64,000 nt of DNA from Oxalobacteraceae bacterium (GTDB lineage: Bacteria; Pseudomonadota; Gammaproteobacteria; Burkholderiales; Burkholderiaceae_D). The translations under genes and the position numbers were made by a program. The notes under the pieces were generated by a model that worked only from the letters and a program-made list of their open reading frames with translations, did not search any database and was not told the DNA's origin. Positions 40,999 through 51,199 of the stretch are shown in pieces. The stretch is from assembly GCA_025352145.1 (NCBI GenBank), contig JANXTY010000044.1, positions 1 through 64,000 on the forward strand, given 5' to 3'. Within the stretch, counting starts at the first letter, position 1; each line of letters opens with the position of its first letter.

Positions 40999-41669
40999 TT
41001 GGAGGTCTTCCAGGCAAAATCGACGGGCACTACCGAGGGCATGTCCGCTGCGCTGTCATAGGTAAATGTGCCGGTGACTTTCACTTGACGACCTTTCGTG
41101 TCGCCAGTAATTTTATTGCTGAGGACAGTAGCATACACATGATCGTTGAGCGCTGAAGCAAATTTGGCAAAATCGATTTGATTGTCGAATCTGGTGAACG
41201 AGATGAAATCAAGTGAATCGCGTAGCGATGTGCCAGTGAAAATTGGCCCGATTTGTATTTCGACATCGGCTTTACCATCCCCATTGGTATCGATACGCAA
41301 AGCGGGAGCGACGCCATCGGGGGCGGTTTCCAGGATAGGTCCCTCGATGATTGTGACAAAATTCCACGCCGCATCTTCGCCTTTTTCGTGATAGCCGTAT
41401 TGCTTTCCGGCGACATCGGCATCCTTTTGTATTGCCGGTAGCAAAACGGTGAAATCGATCGCTTTTTTATTGATGTAGGGCAGGATTTTTGGTGTCCATA
41501 GTTGCTTCACCATGGAGGCGGGATCAAAGGAATGATTGGCGAATGAGGAGTCGCTGGATTTTTTTGATGCGTTTTCTATGTCGCTATTCTTGACGAGCTT
41601 ACAGCCGCCAAGCAAAGTGGTGATAGTGAAGGCAAGCATGGTCAGCGCGCGTAGAGGTCGTTTTTTCAT
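40995..41669 (-). CDS. DUF2291 periplasmic lipoprotein
   Basis: This 224-residue protein has a lipoprotein signal peptide with the lipobox LLGGC (Cys at about residue 23). DUF2291 proteins are of unknown function and recur in sugar ABC operons. A calcium-loop-like segment, RIDTNGDGKADVEI, lies near residue 130. It overlaps the ATPase gene by four bases. Its conserved place suggests an accessory role in sugar uptake or delivery to the transporter. Confidence 0.85.
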   Translation of the reverse strand: MKKRPLRALTMLAFTITTLLGGCKLVKNSDIENASKKSSDSSFANHSFDPASMVKQLWTPKILPYINKKAIDFTVLLPAIQKDADVAGKQYGYHEKGEDAAWNFVTIIEGPILETAPDGVAPALRIDTNGDGKADVEIQIGPIFTGTSLRDSLDFISFTRFDNQIDFAKFASALNDHVYATVLSNKITGDTKGRQVKVTGTFTYDSAADMPSVVPVDFAWKTSK

Positions 41670-41750
41670 ATCTGGATTCTGGGCTGAGCTGTCTGCTGAT
41701 AATCGAACCTGTCAAATGACCGATGCGTGTTTGATGTAGCTAGTACGCTC

Positions 41751-41837
41751 AGATAAGAAATGATGAATGTCTGCGGCGCACCGGCCGCCTTGCACCGTCC
41801 CCGGCCAACACCACATCCATTTCACCATTTCTTATCT
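41751..41837 (-). repeat. large stem-loop between binding-protein gene and the rest of the transporter operon
   Basis: AGATAAGAAATG (41751-41762) and CATTTCTTATCT (41826-41837) are perfect 12-base inverted copies around a 63-base GC-rich loop. The structure lies in the 258-bp gap after the binding-protein gene. Such structures often protect the upstream mRNA and lower expression of the downstream genes, giving more binding protein than permease. Confidence 0.5.
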
Positions 41838-41927
41838 TAAGTATGATGTCACTAAGTGCCCGGCTATTCTCTGTTACTTCATTTTCGGCGACTATACCTT
41901 ATAGTGGCTAGGCAACTGATGAGCAGC

Positions 41928-42944
<1,017 letters not shown>

Positions 42945-43184
42945 TCAGTGCGGCTTACCCGTCCTGGCTGACTTTACCGTGTGCTGCTAATCCGATGTCT
43001 CAACTTAACCTCATGGAGGATGGTCGTATCAACCACGATTTGTAGTGGGCCCCATGTTTTTTGACTGCCAATAAAGCCGCCGAGATGCTGGTACTGCCAT
43101 TGCTAGCGTATGGCACTTCAAATTAACGTACCCGCTTCTGTATCAGGGAGCTGCTTTATAGACGGGGTTGTTTGTATATGCTAA

Positions 43185-43203
43185 TGGTATGATGAGTATA
43201 TGA
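43185..43203 (+). promoter_or_regulatory. candidate GntR operator, transporter side
   Basis: TGGTATGATGAGTATATGA fits TGRTAT-N7-ATAYSA and is nearly the reverse complement of the site at 43351. It is the nearer of the two to the binding-protein gene (start 42869). The last base pair of the right arm departs from the other sites. Confidence 0.6.
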
Positions 43204-43350
43204 GTGTGTCAATAATCTTGATTATAATTTTGTTGTTGCCGCTTGTTTGGGCGCACATTTGTTCATGGCAATAGTGAATTAAGAGCGCGAAAAGAAGGTG
43301 GGGAAAAAAACCTAGCCAAACCAGGAATCTTGCCTTGATAGAAAATACGG

Positions 43351-43369
43351 TGATATACTCATCATACCA
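43351..43369 (+). promoter_or_regulatory. candidate GntR operator, apnO side
   Basis: TGATATACTCATCATACCA is a pseudopalindrome, TGATAT-N7-ATACCA, 117 bp before the apnO start. It shares the same arms as the site in front of the gntR gene (47917). Confidence 0.65.
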
Positions 43370-43486
43370 GTTACATGATAAAAATATTTGATTGATCAGA
43401 GTGGCGCCAATGATGCATAGGCTACCCAATCAAGTATTTTAAATACGTCATGCCGCATAATTTTTTTAAACTAATTGGAGATGGTA

Positions 43487-44317
43487 ATGAATGAAAAAAT
43501 CGCCTTGTTCGGCGCAGGTGGAAAAATGGGTGTGCGTCTTGCCAAGAATCTGCAGAAATCAGATTACCGGGTGGCGCACGTTGAAGTGAGTAGGGTCGGA
43601 CAGCAGCGTTTGAAAGACGAGCTTGGAATCAATTGCATAGGCGTGGATGTGGCGCTTGACGGTGTTGACGTGGTGATTCTGGCTGTTCCTGATACCCTCA
43701 TCGGAAAAATTGCAGCGGAGATTTCACCGCGTTTGCGCGCCGGTGTCATGGTGATTACCTTGGATGCGGCAGCACCGTTTGCCGGTCACTTGCCGGACCG
43801 TCCTGATCTGGTCTATTTTGTCGCGCATCCTTGCCACCCACCTATTTTCAATGATGAAACGACGCCAGAAGGGCGCAAAGATTATTTTGGTGGCGGCGCC
43901 GCAAAACAATCGATCACTAGCGCACTTATGCAAGGCCCAGAAGAAGCGTTTGATCTGGGAGAGGCGGTCGCCAAGGTCATTTATGCGCCGATCATGCGTT
44001 CCTACCGCCTCACCGTCGAACAGATGGCATTACTTGAGCCAGGCCTGTCAGAAACCGTTTGCGCTACCTTGCTGGCAGTCATGCGCGAAGCCATGGACGA
44101 GACGATACGGCGCGGTGTCCCTGCAGAAGCGGCACGGGATTTCTTGCTCGGACATATGAATATTTTGGGCGCGGTTATCTTCAATGAAATTCCCGGCGCA
44201 TTCTCGGATGCGTGCAACAAGGCTATCGAATTTGGCAAGCCGCGCCTGATGCGTGACGACTGGCTGAAGGTGTTTGACCGTGATGAGATCGCCGAAAGCA
44301 TTCGTAGAATTACCTAA
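43487..44317 (+). CDS. apnO: probable D-apionate oxidoisomerase
   Basis: This 276-residue NAD(P)-binding enzyme is predicted to convert D-apionate to 3-oxo-isoapionate. The N-terminal Rossmann motif is LFGAGGKMGVRLAKNL. Further segments are VVILAVPDTLIGKIA and HPCHPPIFND. A C-terminal helical domain follows. The start at ATG 43487 follows GGAG; two upstream in-frame starts are less well placed. It is the first gene of the plus-strand apnO-RLP-oiaK operon. Confidence 0.8.
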   Translation: MNEKIALFGAGGKMGVRLAKNLQKSDYRVAHVEVSRVGQQRLKDELGINCIGVDVALDGVDVVILAVPDTLIGKIAAEISPRLRAGVMVITLDAAAPFAGHLPDRPDLVYFVAHPCHPPIFNDETTPEGRKDYFGGGAAKQSITSALMQGPEEAFDLGEAVAKVIYAPIMRSYRLTVEQMALLEPGLSETVCATLLAVMREAMDETIRRGVPAEAARDFLLGHMNILGAVIFNEIPGAFSDACNKAIEFGKPRLMRDDWLKVFDRDEIAESIRRIT

Positions 44318-44429
44318 GACGATCATCCAAAATTAATCTGAAACGACAAACAGGAATTTACGGCTGCGGCGATGCGCGTTTATGCGTTTAGAGCGGCAGC
44401 CCAGGTCAAGCAAATGGGGAGGAAATAGA

Positions 44430-45671
44430 GTGAGTGAACGGATACACGCAACTTACTGGCTTGAAACCGGGGACGACCCGGCGCGTGCAGCCCAGGTCAT
44501 TGCCGGGGAACAGTCAAGCGGCACTTTTGTAGCGCTTCCCACCGAAACGCCCGCGCTCAAGGAGCGCTCGGGTGCCCGCGTCGAACGACTGGAAACATTA
44601 GATGAAGTCGCTTCACCCAGTCTATTGGGTGGAATGAGTTCAACAACATACCGGCGCTGTTTGCTTGAGTTGTCGTGGCCGTTGGAAAATATCGGTGCGT
44701 CGCTACCGAACTTGCTTTCAACTATCGCAGGTAATTTGTTCGAACTGCGTCAAGTCTCGGGATTGCGATTGACTGGCATCACTCTTCCTGCTGCCTTTGT
44801 TGCAGCGTATCCGGGGCCCGCTTTTGGGATCGCCGGCACACGCAAGCTGGCGAACGTCACGACCGGCCCCTTGATCGGTACCATCATCAAGCCCAGCGTC
44901 GGTCTTTCTGTCGAAGAGACGGCGCAGCAAGTGCGGCAACTGGTCGCCGGTGGAATAGATTTCATCAAGGATGACGAGCTACAAGCTGACGGCACCTATT
45001 GTCCGTTCGACCAGCGGGTGCGTGCTGTCATGCGCGTGGTCAATGAAGAAGCCCAACGCTGCGGCAAGAAGGCCATGGTGGCTTTTAATTTGACAGGCGA
45101 CCTCGACGAGATGCGCCGTCGTCATGACCTGGTGCTGGCTGAAGGCGGTACTTGCGTGATGGTGTGCCTGAATTCTGTCGGCCTCGTTGGTTTGCGCGAA
45201 TTACGTCGGCATTCACAATTGCCTATTCACGCGCATCGTGCCGGATGGGGCTACTTGAGCCGCTGTCCTCAGTTGGGATGGGATTACGCACCTTGGCAAA
45301 TGATTTGGCGTTTGGCTGGTGCCGATCATTTGCATGTCAACGGTTTACGTAACAAATTTAGCGAGCCTGACGAGACTGTTATAGCTGCGGCGCGTTCGGT
45401 ACTGGCCCCAGTAAGGCCGGAGGCTGCCATGCAAGCGATGCCGGTGTTTAGCTCAGGACAAACGGGTTTGCAAGCTGCAGAAACCTATGCGGCGCTTGGG
45501 TGCGCCGACCTGATTCATGCAGCGGGCGGCGGCATCTTCGGCCACCCTGGCGGTGTTGCGGCCGGTGTCACGGCGTTACGTGAGGCATGGGTGGCAGCGA
45601 TAGCGGGCGTGCCCTTGGCACAGCATGCGGAACGTAGTCCGGCACTGCGCGACGCGCTGGGTTTTTGGTAA
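44430..45671 (+). CDS. oiaT: RuBisCO-like protein, probable 3-oxo-isoapionate-4-phosphate transcarboxylase/hydrolase
   Basis: This 413-residue member of the RuBisCO superfamily is not a CO2-fixing enzyme. Metal-binding residues are kept: the carbamylated Lys K180 with D182 and E183 in FIKDDE, K154 in GTIIKPSVGLS and His in PIHAHRA. The second Lys of RuBisCO's KPK loop is Ser (S156). In apiose clusters this family either releases glycolate and 3-phosphoglycerate (OiaT) or decarboxylates (OiaX). The glycolate oxidase genes nearby favour OiaT. It starts at GTG 44430 behind a perfect GGGGAGG. Its stop overlaps the kinase start (TAATG). Confidence 0.65.
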   Translation: MSERIHATYWLETGDDPARAAQVIAGEQSSGTFVALPTETPALKERSGARVERLETLDEVASPSLLGGMSSTTYRRCLLELSWPLENIGASLPNLLSTIAGNLFELRQVSGLRLTGITLPAAFVAAYPGPAFGIAGTRKLANVTTGPLIGTIIKPSVGLSVEETAQQVRQLVAGGIDFIKDDELQADGTYCPFDQRVRAVMRVVNEEAQRCGKKAMVAFNLTGDLDEMRRRHDLVLAEGGTCVMVCLNSVGLVGLRELRRHSQLPIHAHRAGWGYLSRCPQLGWDYAPWQMIWRLAGADHLHVNGLRNKFSEPDETVIAAARSVLAPVRPEAAMQAMPVFSSGQTGLQAAETYAALGCADLIHAAGGGIFGHPGGVAAGVTALREAWVAAIAGVPLAQHAERSPALRDALGFW

Positions 45672-47062
45672 TGACTGCTCCGCTGCAAAAGCCCGCCGCA
45701 TGGCCGGATGGCTTGCTGCTCACTTATTACGGCGATGATTTCACCGGTTCAACCGACGCCATGGATGCCTTGAGTGTTGCTGGGGTAGCGACTGTATTGT
45801 TTCTGGAAACGCCGAACCAAGCGATGTTGGCGCGCTTTCCTAATGTGCGCTGCGTTGGGCTGGCTGGTTCCTCGCGCGGCCGCAATCCTGCATGGATGAA
45901 ATCGGAATTATCAGCAGCATTGGCCAGCTTGGCTGCGCTCGGTGCGCCTATTCTCCAATACAAAGTTTGCTCGACCTTTGATTCATCGGCTGAGACCGGT
46001 TCAATCGGCTGCGCCATCGATATTGGCGTGGAGCAGATGCGCGGTCGCTGGTCACCCATGATTATTGGCGCACCACGTTTGAAGCGCTATCAGGCCTTTG
46101 GAAACTTGTTTGCCGCAGTGGATGGTGTTGGTTATCGTATCGACCGGCATCCCACCATGGCGCGTCATCCGGTCACGCCAATGAAAGAGGCCGACCTGCG
46201 TGTGCATCTGCGGGGGCAAACCAGTCGGCGCATCGAATTGCTTGATATCGTGCAATTAAGGCAGGGTAGTGCGGATCAACGTTTGCAGGCATTGGCCGGT
46301 GATGACGTGCCGGTAGTGATGTGTGATGTACTAGATGAAGAGACCCTGTTAGCTGCGGGCCGCTTGGTTTGGCAGCAGCGTGGCGAAGGGGTGTTTACTG
46401 CCTCTTCATCCGGCCTTCAATATGCACTGGTTTCTCACTGGCGTGAGTTGGGTTTGCTGCCCGCGCAAGTCTCCTTCCCGGTCGCCGAACGTGTCCCGGC
46501 GATTGCGGTAGTGAGCGGAAGTTGCTCGCCGGTGACCGCGCAACAAATTGCTTGGGCTCGTGCTAACGGCTTTCATACGGAACGTCTGGATTTAGAGCGC
46601 GCGTTGAATCGGCAAACAACGGAAGATGAGATCAAGCGTGTCGTTGTCGCTGCTGCTGCTGCGATCGAACGTGGTGTTAGCGCATTGGTGTATAGCGCGG
46701 AAGGACCGGACGACCCGAGTGTCGTCCACTTCGACGCGATTGCAGTCAAGGCAGGCTTGAGTCGCGCCGATGCTGCCCGTCGTATCGGAACTGCGCTTGC
46801 TGCAGTCATGTGTCGGCTGCTCGATCAAGTCGATCTACAGCGCATTGTTGTAGCCGGTGGTGATAGCTCGGGTGAAGTCGCCAGCGCCCTGGGAATATCC
46901 GCACTCAGCGTATTGGCTCCGATGGCACCGGGAGCGCCTTTGTGTCGTGCCTGGTCCGAGCAGGTGCGACGCGATGGATTGCAAATTGTGCTCAAAGGGG
47001 GCCAGATCGGCGGGCAGTCTTTCTTTTGTGATGTGGTTGCCGGGACGAGCACCACAGCATGA
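45671..47062 (+). CDS. oiaK: probable 3-oxo-isoapionate kinase (DUF1537 family)
   Basis: This 463-residue four-carbon acid sugar kinase family member is predicted to phosphorylate 3-oxo-isoapionate. The N-terminal domain begins LTYYGDDFTGSTDAMDAL; the C-terminal nucleotide-binding domain has VVAGGDSSGEVASALG and KGGQIGG. The ATG overlaps the preceding stop by one base, so the two are translated together. Confidence 0.8.
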   Translation: MTAPLQKPAAWPDGLLLTYYGDDFTGSTDAMDALSVAGVATVLFLETPNQAMLARFPNVRCVGLAGSSRGRNPAWMKSELSAALASLAALGAPILQYKVCSTFDSSAETGSIGCAIDIGVEQMRGRWSPMIIGAPRLKRYQAFGNLFAAVDGVGYRIDRHPTMARHPVTPMKEADLRVHLRGQTSRRIELLDIVQLRQGSADQRLQALAGDDVPVVMCDVLDEETLLAAGRLVWQQRGEGVFTASSSGLQYALVSHWRELGLLPAQVSFPVAERVPAIAVVSGSCSPVTAQQIAWARANGFHTERLDLERALNRQTTEDEIKRVVVAAAAAIERGVSALVYSAEGPDDPSVVHFDAIAVKAGLSRADAARRIGTALAAVMCRLLDQVDLQRIVVAGGDSSGEVASALGISALSVLAPMAPGAPLCRAWSEQVRRDGLQIVLKGGQIGGQSFFCDVVAGTSTTA

Positions 47063-47183
47063 GAACGGGAGAGTTGCATGTAGTGCCGCAGCTTGAACGA
47101 CTATTACTTATTGGATCAGATGGCGCTTTGCGGGGCACACAAATCAAGGTTGTGCTATCTCAATGATTTTTGACCAGCGTGGT

Positions 47184-47891
47184 TTAAGTTGGCGTAAGCT
47201 GCCGATACAGTGCGTTAACACGGTTCAAGTGGCGCGCCATCGCTTCTGCGGCCCCATTGCTGTCATGCTTAGCAATGGCATCAACGATCGATTGATGCTC
47301 GATTAAGGTTAGTTCTTCAACGCCAGGTGCGCGTACCATCGGTTCATAGTATTCACTGGCCCAGCGGAATAAGGATTGGACAATCGCAGGGAAGATCGGA
47401 TTGCCGCTAATTTCTGCAATGGCACGGTGAAACTCCATGTCGCGATCGACAAAAACTGCCCGGTCTATGATCGATTCACGTTGTTGCGTAATCGTGAGTT
47501 GTAATTGCGCGATCTGTTCATTTGTGGCGCGCTCGGCGGCTATTCTCGCAGTGTTGGTTTCTAAAAACACGCGCGCTTCTATTAAGTGTTTCAACATGTC
47601 GGGCTGAGCCCGCAACAGATGCGCTGCCCCCCCAGCAATCTGTCCGATTAAGTCTTCTGCTGTGGGAACCACGACGCGGGCACGTTCACCGTGCGCAATT
47701 TCGACAATCCCAGAACGCTCCATGGCTTGCAGCGCTTCTCTCACGGCAGGACGTCCGACGCCATACATTTCCATGAGGTCCCGTTCGGAAGGTAGATGGC
47801 TCCCCGGAGGCATCTCTCCTGAGCGAATGCGTACCATCAACCGGTCTAGTACCTCTTCGTAGAGTTTGCGGCGCTGAATGATTTGGGACAT
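47184..47891 (-). CDS. GntR-family (FadR/FCD) transcriptional regulator
   Basis: This 235-residue repressor-type regulator has an N-terminal winged helix (about 8-75: GSHLPSERDLMEMYGVGRPA) and a C-terminal FCD ligand-binding domain with the metal-ligand pattern D/H/H (DMEFHRAIAE, EHQSIVDAI). It is convergent with oiaK. A candidate operator at 47917-47935, just upstream of its own start, matches the two in the apiose control region, so it is probably autoregulated and controls the pathway in response to an intermediate. Confidence 0.88.
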   Translation of the reverse strand: MSQIIQRRKLYEEVLDRLMVRIRSGEMPPGSHLPSERDLMEMYGVGRPAVREALQAMERSGIVEIAHGERARVVVPTAEDLIGQIAGGAAHLLRAQPDMLKHLIEARVFLETNTARIAAERATNEQIAQLQLTITQQRESIIDRAVFVDRDMEFHRAIAEISGNPIFPAIVQSLFRWASEYYEPMVRAPGVEELTLIEHQSIVDAIAKHDSNGAAEAMARHLNRVNALYRQLTPT

Positions 47892-47916
47892 GGGCAGGCA
47901 GATCTACTCGTTGAGG

Positions 47917-47935
47917 TGATATGTTGACTATACCA
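47917..47935 (+). promoter_or_regulatory. candidate GntR operator, autoregulatory
   Basis: TGATATGTTGACTATACCA has the same TGATAT-N7-ATACCA arms as the site at 43351. It is 25 bp upstream of the gntR start codon, where bound protein would block transcription. Confidence 0.65.
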
Positions 47936-48030
47936 TGCCAACTTTTTTGACAAGAAAAACAGTCACGTATCGCCCCAACGCTTCTTTAAAAGTGGTCGCC
48001 ACGGGGGGGAGTACTCTGTGACCGTCACTA

Positions 48031-48071
48031 AAAGCGCATCGAGCAGACGTGACGTCTGCTCGATGCGCTTT
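48031..48071. repeat. perfect 19-bp inverted repeat
   Basis: AAAGCGCATCGAGCAGACG (48031-48049) and its exact reverse complement (48053-48071) flank a three-base loop. The A-rich left flank and T-rich right flank give a terminator-like appearance on both strands, and it may act as a bidirectional terminator or a protein-binding site. Confidence 0.5.
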
Positions 48072-48201
48072 AGGATATGCCAACAGCTCTGGCGTTGGAC
48101 CTCGCTTAAACAAACTGCCTATACGCCTATACGTAAAAAAGAAGGTATGCGCATGTTGGGTGGCGGCCAAAGCGATACGTGAGTCGAGTGGAGTGGATAA
48201 T

Positions 48202-48234
48202 AAAAAAGGGCTACGTTTTTTACGTAACCCTTTA
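48202..48234 (-). terminator. terminator of tRNA-Lys
   Basis: AAAGGGTTACG and CGTAGCCCTTT pair (one G-U) on the minus strand about 20 bases after the tRNA, followed by a T-run, giving an intrinsic terminator. Confidence 0.85.
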
Positions 48235-48252
48235 ATGTTCTTGCTGGTTTTC

Positions 48253-48328
48253 TGGTAGGCCGTGCGGGATTCGAACCTGCGACCAACGGATTAAAAGTCC
48301 GCTGCTCTACCAGCTGAGCTAACGACCC
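48253..48328 (-). tRNA. tRNA-Lys (TTT anticodon)
   Basis: The 76-base minus-strand sequence folds as a tRNA: acceptor GGGTCGT/ACGGCCT, D-arm GCTCAGCTGGTAGAGC, anticodon arm GCGGA-CTTTTAA-TCCGT with anticodon TTT, T-arm GCAGG-TTCGAAT-CCCGC, and an encoded ACCA end. It reads AAA and AAG codons. Confidence 0.97.
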
Positions 48329-48583
48329 GAAAGGAGAGCATTATAGGCAGCTTAAGGGGCCTTGTCAAATACTTGTCACGCTTGAAGATACTAATTACGT
48401 GGCTATATTTGAAGAGTGCCGCGCCAATCTGGGGTGGGTCGTTTCTTCAGGGCTCAAACAAAATACCAGCGCTGATTAAATACAAATTTGTACGCCTGCT
48501 TAAATATCACTCTCCTTTTCTGGAACGAAAAAGACCGGCGCATGATCAATTGCGGCGGTAACTATCTACGGTAAAATCACGGC

Positions 48584-50506
48584 ATGTCTTATCAAGTCCT
48601 CGCCCGTAAATACCGCCCCAAAAATTTTGGCACGCTCGTTGGTCAAGAGCATGTCGTGCGCGCATTAACGCATGCGCTTAACAGCAAGCGCTTGCATCAT
48701 GCTTATTTGTTTACCGGTACGCGCGGTGTTGGAAAAACGACGCTCTCGCGTATTTTGGCAAAATCTCTTAATTGCATCGGCCCCGATGGCAATGGCGACA
48801 TCACCTCGCAACCATGTGGGATATGCGATGCATGCAGTGCGATTGATGCCGGGCGGTTTGTCGATTACATCGAGATGGATGCGGCGTCCAATCGGGGTGT
48901 GGATGAAATGGCGCAATTATTGGAGCAAGCGGTGTATGCACCGTCGAATGCGCGCTTCAAGGTCTATATGATCGACGAAGTTCACATGCTTACCAACCAT
49001 GCTTTTAATGCGATGCTGAAGACGTTAGAAGAGCCGCCGGAACACGTTAAATTTATTCTCGCCACTACTGATCCGCAAAAAATCCCGGTCACTGTATTGT
49101 CGCGTTGTTTGCAATTTAATTTGAAGCAAATGCCGCCGAGTCAGATCATCGATCATCTCGACAATATTCTCGGACAAGAAGGCATTGAATTTGAACAACC
49201 GGCGTTGCGGTTGCTCGCACAAGGTGCGCATGGTTCGATGCGGGACGGTTTATCGCTGACCGATCAAGCCATCGCTTATGCAGCCGGTAAGGTTACGCTG
49301 GAAGCGGTGCAAGGGATGCTGGGCGCGTTGGATCAATCGTATTTGATCCGCGTGCTTGATGCGCTCGCTAATAAAGATGGCGCAGAATTAATGGTTATCG
49401 CTGATGAAATGGTCGCGCGCAGTCTGTCTTACAACACGGCATTACAAGATTTGGCAACGTTGCTACACCGAATTGCGCTAGCGCAAACCGTGCCTTCGGC
49501 GGTGCCAGAAGATCTGCCTGAACGTGAAGACATCATGCGCTTAGCGGGTATTTTCGACGGTGAAGAAATCCAGCTGTTTTATCAAATAACAGTACATGGT
49601 CGCAACGAATTGGGATTGGCACCGGATGAATATGCAGGCTTCTCGATGACTCTGCTGAGGATGCTGGCTTTTTGTCCCGGCATAGGAGGGGCAGAAGCGC
49701 CGCCGTCAAGTCTCAACGCATCCACGGCAGTCAGGCCAACTGTGAGCAGCGCGCCTGTTCCCGTAGCACGTTTAAGTGCCGCGCCACAAGTTGCCACTAA
49801 CTCTATTCCCGCAGTACGTCCTGTTGGTATGAGTCCGGGCCAAGCGGCGCTGGCGGCAGCACGCAGTGGTAAAACGCGATCGTTCGAATCAACCCCCGTT
49901 GTTGCTGTTAATAACAACGTCGCGAAATCAGCGTCGCCGTGGGATGAAGCACCACCACAAAAACGGCCTCAGCCAGCGGATTTTTCTGACATGGTTCAAG
50001 AAAAAACTGAATCGATTCGTGCCGTTGCAGGAGCAACTGCCGCACCCCCAACCATCGCTTCTGCAAGCCAGGTTCTTGAAGTGGTAGCCGCTCCGCCCGT
50101 ATTGACAGCCATTCCGGCGCTGAACTGGGACGGCAATTGGCCGCGCTTGGCGACAGAATTGCCGATACGTGGCGTCGTACAACAACTTGCCCTGCAGGCA
50201 GAATTAATCACATGCGAATGCGATAACAACAGTACGCAGTTCCATTTGCGGGTACCGATTGAAACGCTGCGCTCCAGCACTAACATGGAAAAATTAGCTG
50301 CTGCGCTCAGTGAATTTTTTGGGAAGCCAATGCGCGTTACAAGCGAAGCGGGTGCCGTCACTCAGACCGCTAGCAATCATGCGCAAGAAGAACGGGGGGA
50401 GCGCCAGCATCGGGCCGAACAAACGATTCAAAACGATCCTTTCGTACAAAGTATCTTGCGTGACTTCGGGGCAGTTGTCGTACCCGGATCAATCAAACCT
50501 ATCTGA
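48584..50506 (+). CDS. dnaX: DnaX, DNA polymerase III subunit gamma/tau
   Basis: This 640-residue clamp-loader ATPase shows Walker A GTRGVGKT (residues 45-52), a zinc module (C64, C78, C81, C84), Walker [11 protein letters not shown] and sensor [12 protein letters not shown] long Pro/Ala-rich linker (about 380-510) leads to the tau-specific C-terminus. I looked for the A-AAA-AAG slippery site that makes the short gamma form in E. coli and did not find it in frame. It heads dnaX-ybaB-recR. Confidence 0.96.
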   Translation: MSYQVLARKYRPKNFGTLVGQEHVVRALTHALNSKRLHHAYLFTGTRGVGKTTLSRILAKSLNCIGPDGNGDITSQPCGICDACSAIDAGRFVDYIEMDAASNRGVDEMAQLLEQAVYAPSNARFKVYMIDEVHMLTNHAFNAMLKTLEEPPEHVKFILATTDPQKIPVTVLSRCLQFNLKQMPPSQIIDHLDNILGQEGIEFEQPALRLLAQGAHGSMRDGLSLTDQAIAYAAGKVTLEAVQGMLGALDQSYLIRVLDALANKDGAELMVIADEMVARSLSYNTALQDLATLLHRIALAQTVPSAVPEDLPEREDIMRLAGIFDGEEIQLFYQITVHGRNELGLAPDEYAGFSMTLLRMLAFCPGIGGAEAPPSSLNASTAVRPTVSSAPVPVARLSAAPQVATNSIPAVRPVGMSPGQAALAAARSGKTRSFESTPVVAVNNNVAKSASPWDEAPPQKRPQPADFSDMVQEKTESIRAVAGATAAPPTIASASQVLEVVAAPPVLTAIPALNWDGNWPRLATELPIRGVVQQLALQAELITCECDNNSTQFHLRVPIETLRSSTNMEKLAAALSEFFGKPMRVTSEAGAVTQTASNHAQEERGERQHRAEQTIQNDPFVQSILRDFGAVVVPGSIKPI

Positions 50507-50561
50507 CACATTTCAGAATTGGCATTTAACGCACCTATTTATTGATGGAGAATTTATCTTG

Positions 50562-50885
50562 ATGAAGAACCAAATAGCAGGGCTGATGAAACAAGCCCAA
50601 GCGATGCAAGACAATATGAAGAAAATGCAGGAACAGCTGGCAACGATAGAAGTTGAAGGCGAATCCGGCGCAGGGTTGGTGAAGGTCGTCATGACGTGTA
50701 AAAATATGGTCAAACGCATCACCATCGATCCATCGCTGCTGGCCGACGATAAAGACATGCTGGAAGATCTGGTTGCAGCCGCATTCAACGATGCTGCGCG
50801 CAAAGCAGAAGCTACCTCATCGGAAAAAATGGGCGGCCTGACCGCCGGTATGCCAATGCCTCCTGGTTTTAAGCTGCCGTTCTAA
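50562..50885 (+). CDS. ybaB: YbaB/EbfC nucleoid-associated protein
   Basis: This 107-residue DNA-binding dimer has [20 protein letters not shown] at the N-terminus and [23 protein letters not shown] in the core. The longer reading frame upstream is discarded because ATG 50562 begins the family consensus. It lies between dnaX and the ABM gene. Confidence 0.95.
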   Translation: MKNQIAGLMKQAQAMQDNMKKMQEQLATIEVEGESGAGLVKVVMTCKNMVKRITIDPSLLADDKDMLEDLVAAAFNDAARKAEATSSEKMGGLTAGMPMPPGFKLPF

Positions 50886-50887
50886 AC

Positions 50888-51199
50888 ATGATTTTAGAAG
50901 TCGCCGAACTCAATATCATCGCAGGGCAAGAGGCTTTGTTTGAAGCCGCATTTGAACAGGCGCAAAAAATCATCTCCTCCAGTGATGGTTATTTGTCGCA
51001 TCAATTGCAACGTTGCCTGGAACATCCCAATCGTTATGTGTTGTTGGTGCATTGGAAAACGTTGGAACACCATACGATAGGATTTCGACGTTCGCCCGAA
51101 TATCAGGAATGGCGTAAGCTCCTGCATCATTTTTACGATCCCTTCCCGATGGTATTGCATTACGCATCCGTATTTGACGGCACACAGGTTGACCAATGA
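50888..51199 (+). CDS. ABM-domain protein (antibiotic biosynthesis monooxygenase-like)
   Basis: This 103-residue dimeric alpha-beta barrel protein has the ABM pattern ([20 protein letters not shown] then [22 protein letters not shown]). Members include quinol monooxygenases, haem-degrading enzymes and proteins of unknown function; no catalytic residue can be assigned. It starts two bases after ybaB and overlaps recR by four, splitting the usual ybaB-recR pair. Confidence 0.82.
   Translation: MILEVAELNIIAGQEALFEAAFEQAQKIISSSDGYLSHQLQRCLEHPNRYVLLVHWKTLEHHTIGFRRSPEYQEWRKLLHHFYDPFPMVLHYASVFDGTQVDQ

Larger units (their letters stand above)
47892..48252. other. non-coding region between gntR and tRNA-Lys
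   Basis: This 361-bp stretch holds the gntR promoter and operator, a perfect 19-bp inverted repeat at 48031-48071 and the tRNA terminator at 48202-48234. I see no gene. Confidence 0.5.

Noticed and set aside
43181-43429. 82-codon minus-strand reading frame in the apiose control region
   Set aside because: No ribosome binding site and it covers the candidate operators and promoters.
44430-45671. True CO2-fixing RuBisCO
   Set aside because: The second KPK lysine is Ser, it has about 413 residues, and it is embedded with sugar-acid genes.
47928-48170. 80-codon minus-strand reading frame between gntR and the tRNA
   Set aside because: It runs through the perfect inverted repeat and has no recognisable product.
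49996-50012. A-run in dnaX as a programmed frameshift site for a gamma form
   Set aside because: The reading frame gives GAA AAA ACT, not the A-AAA-AAG heptamer.
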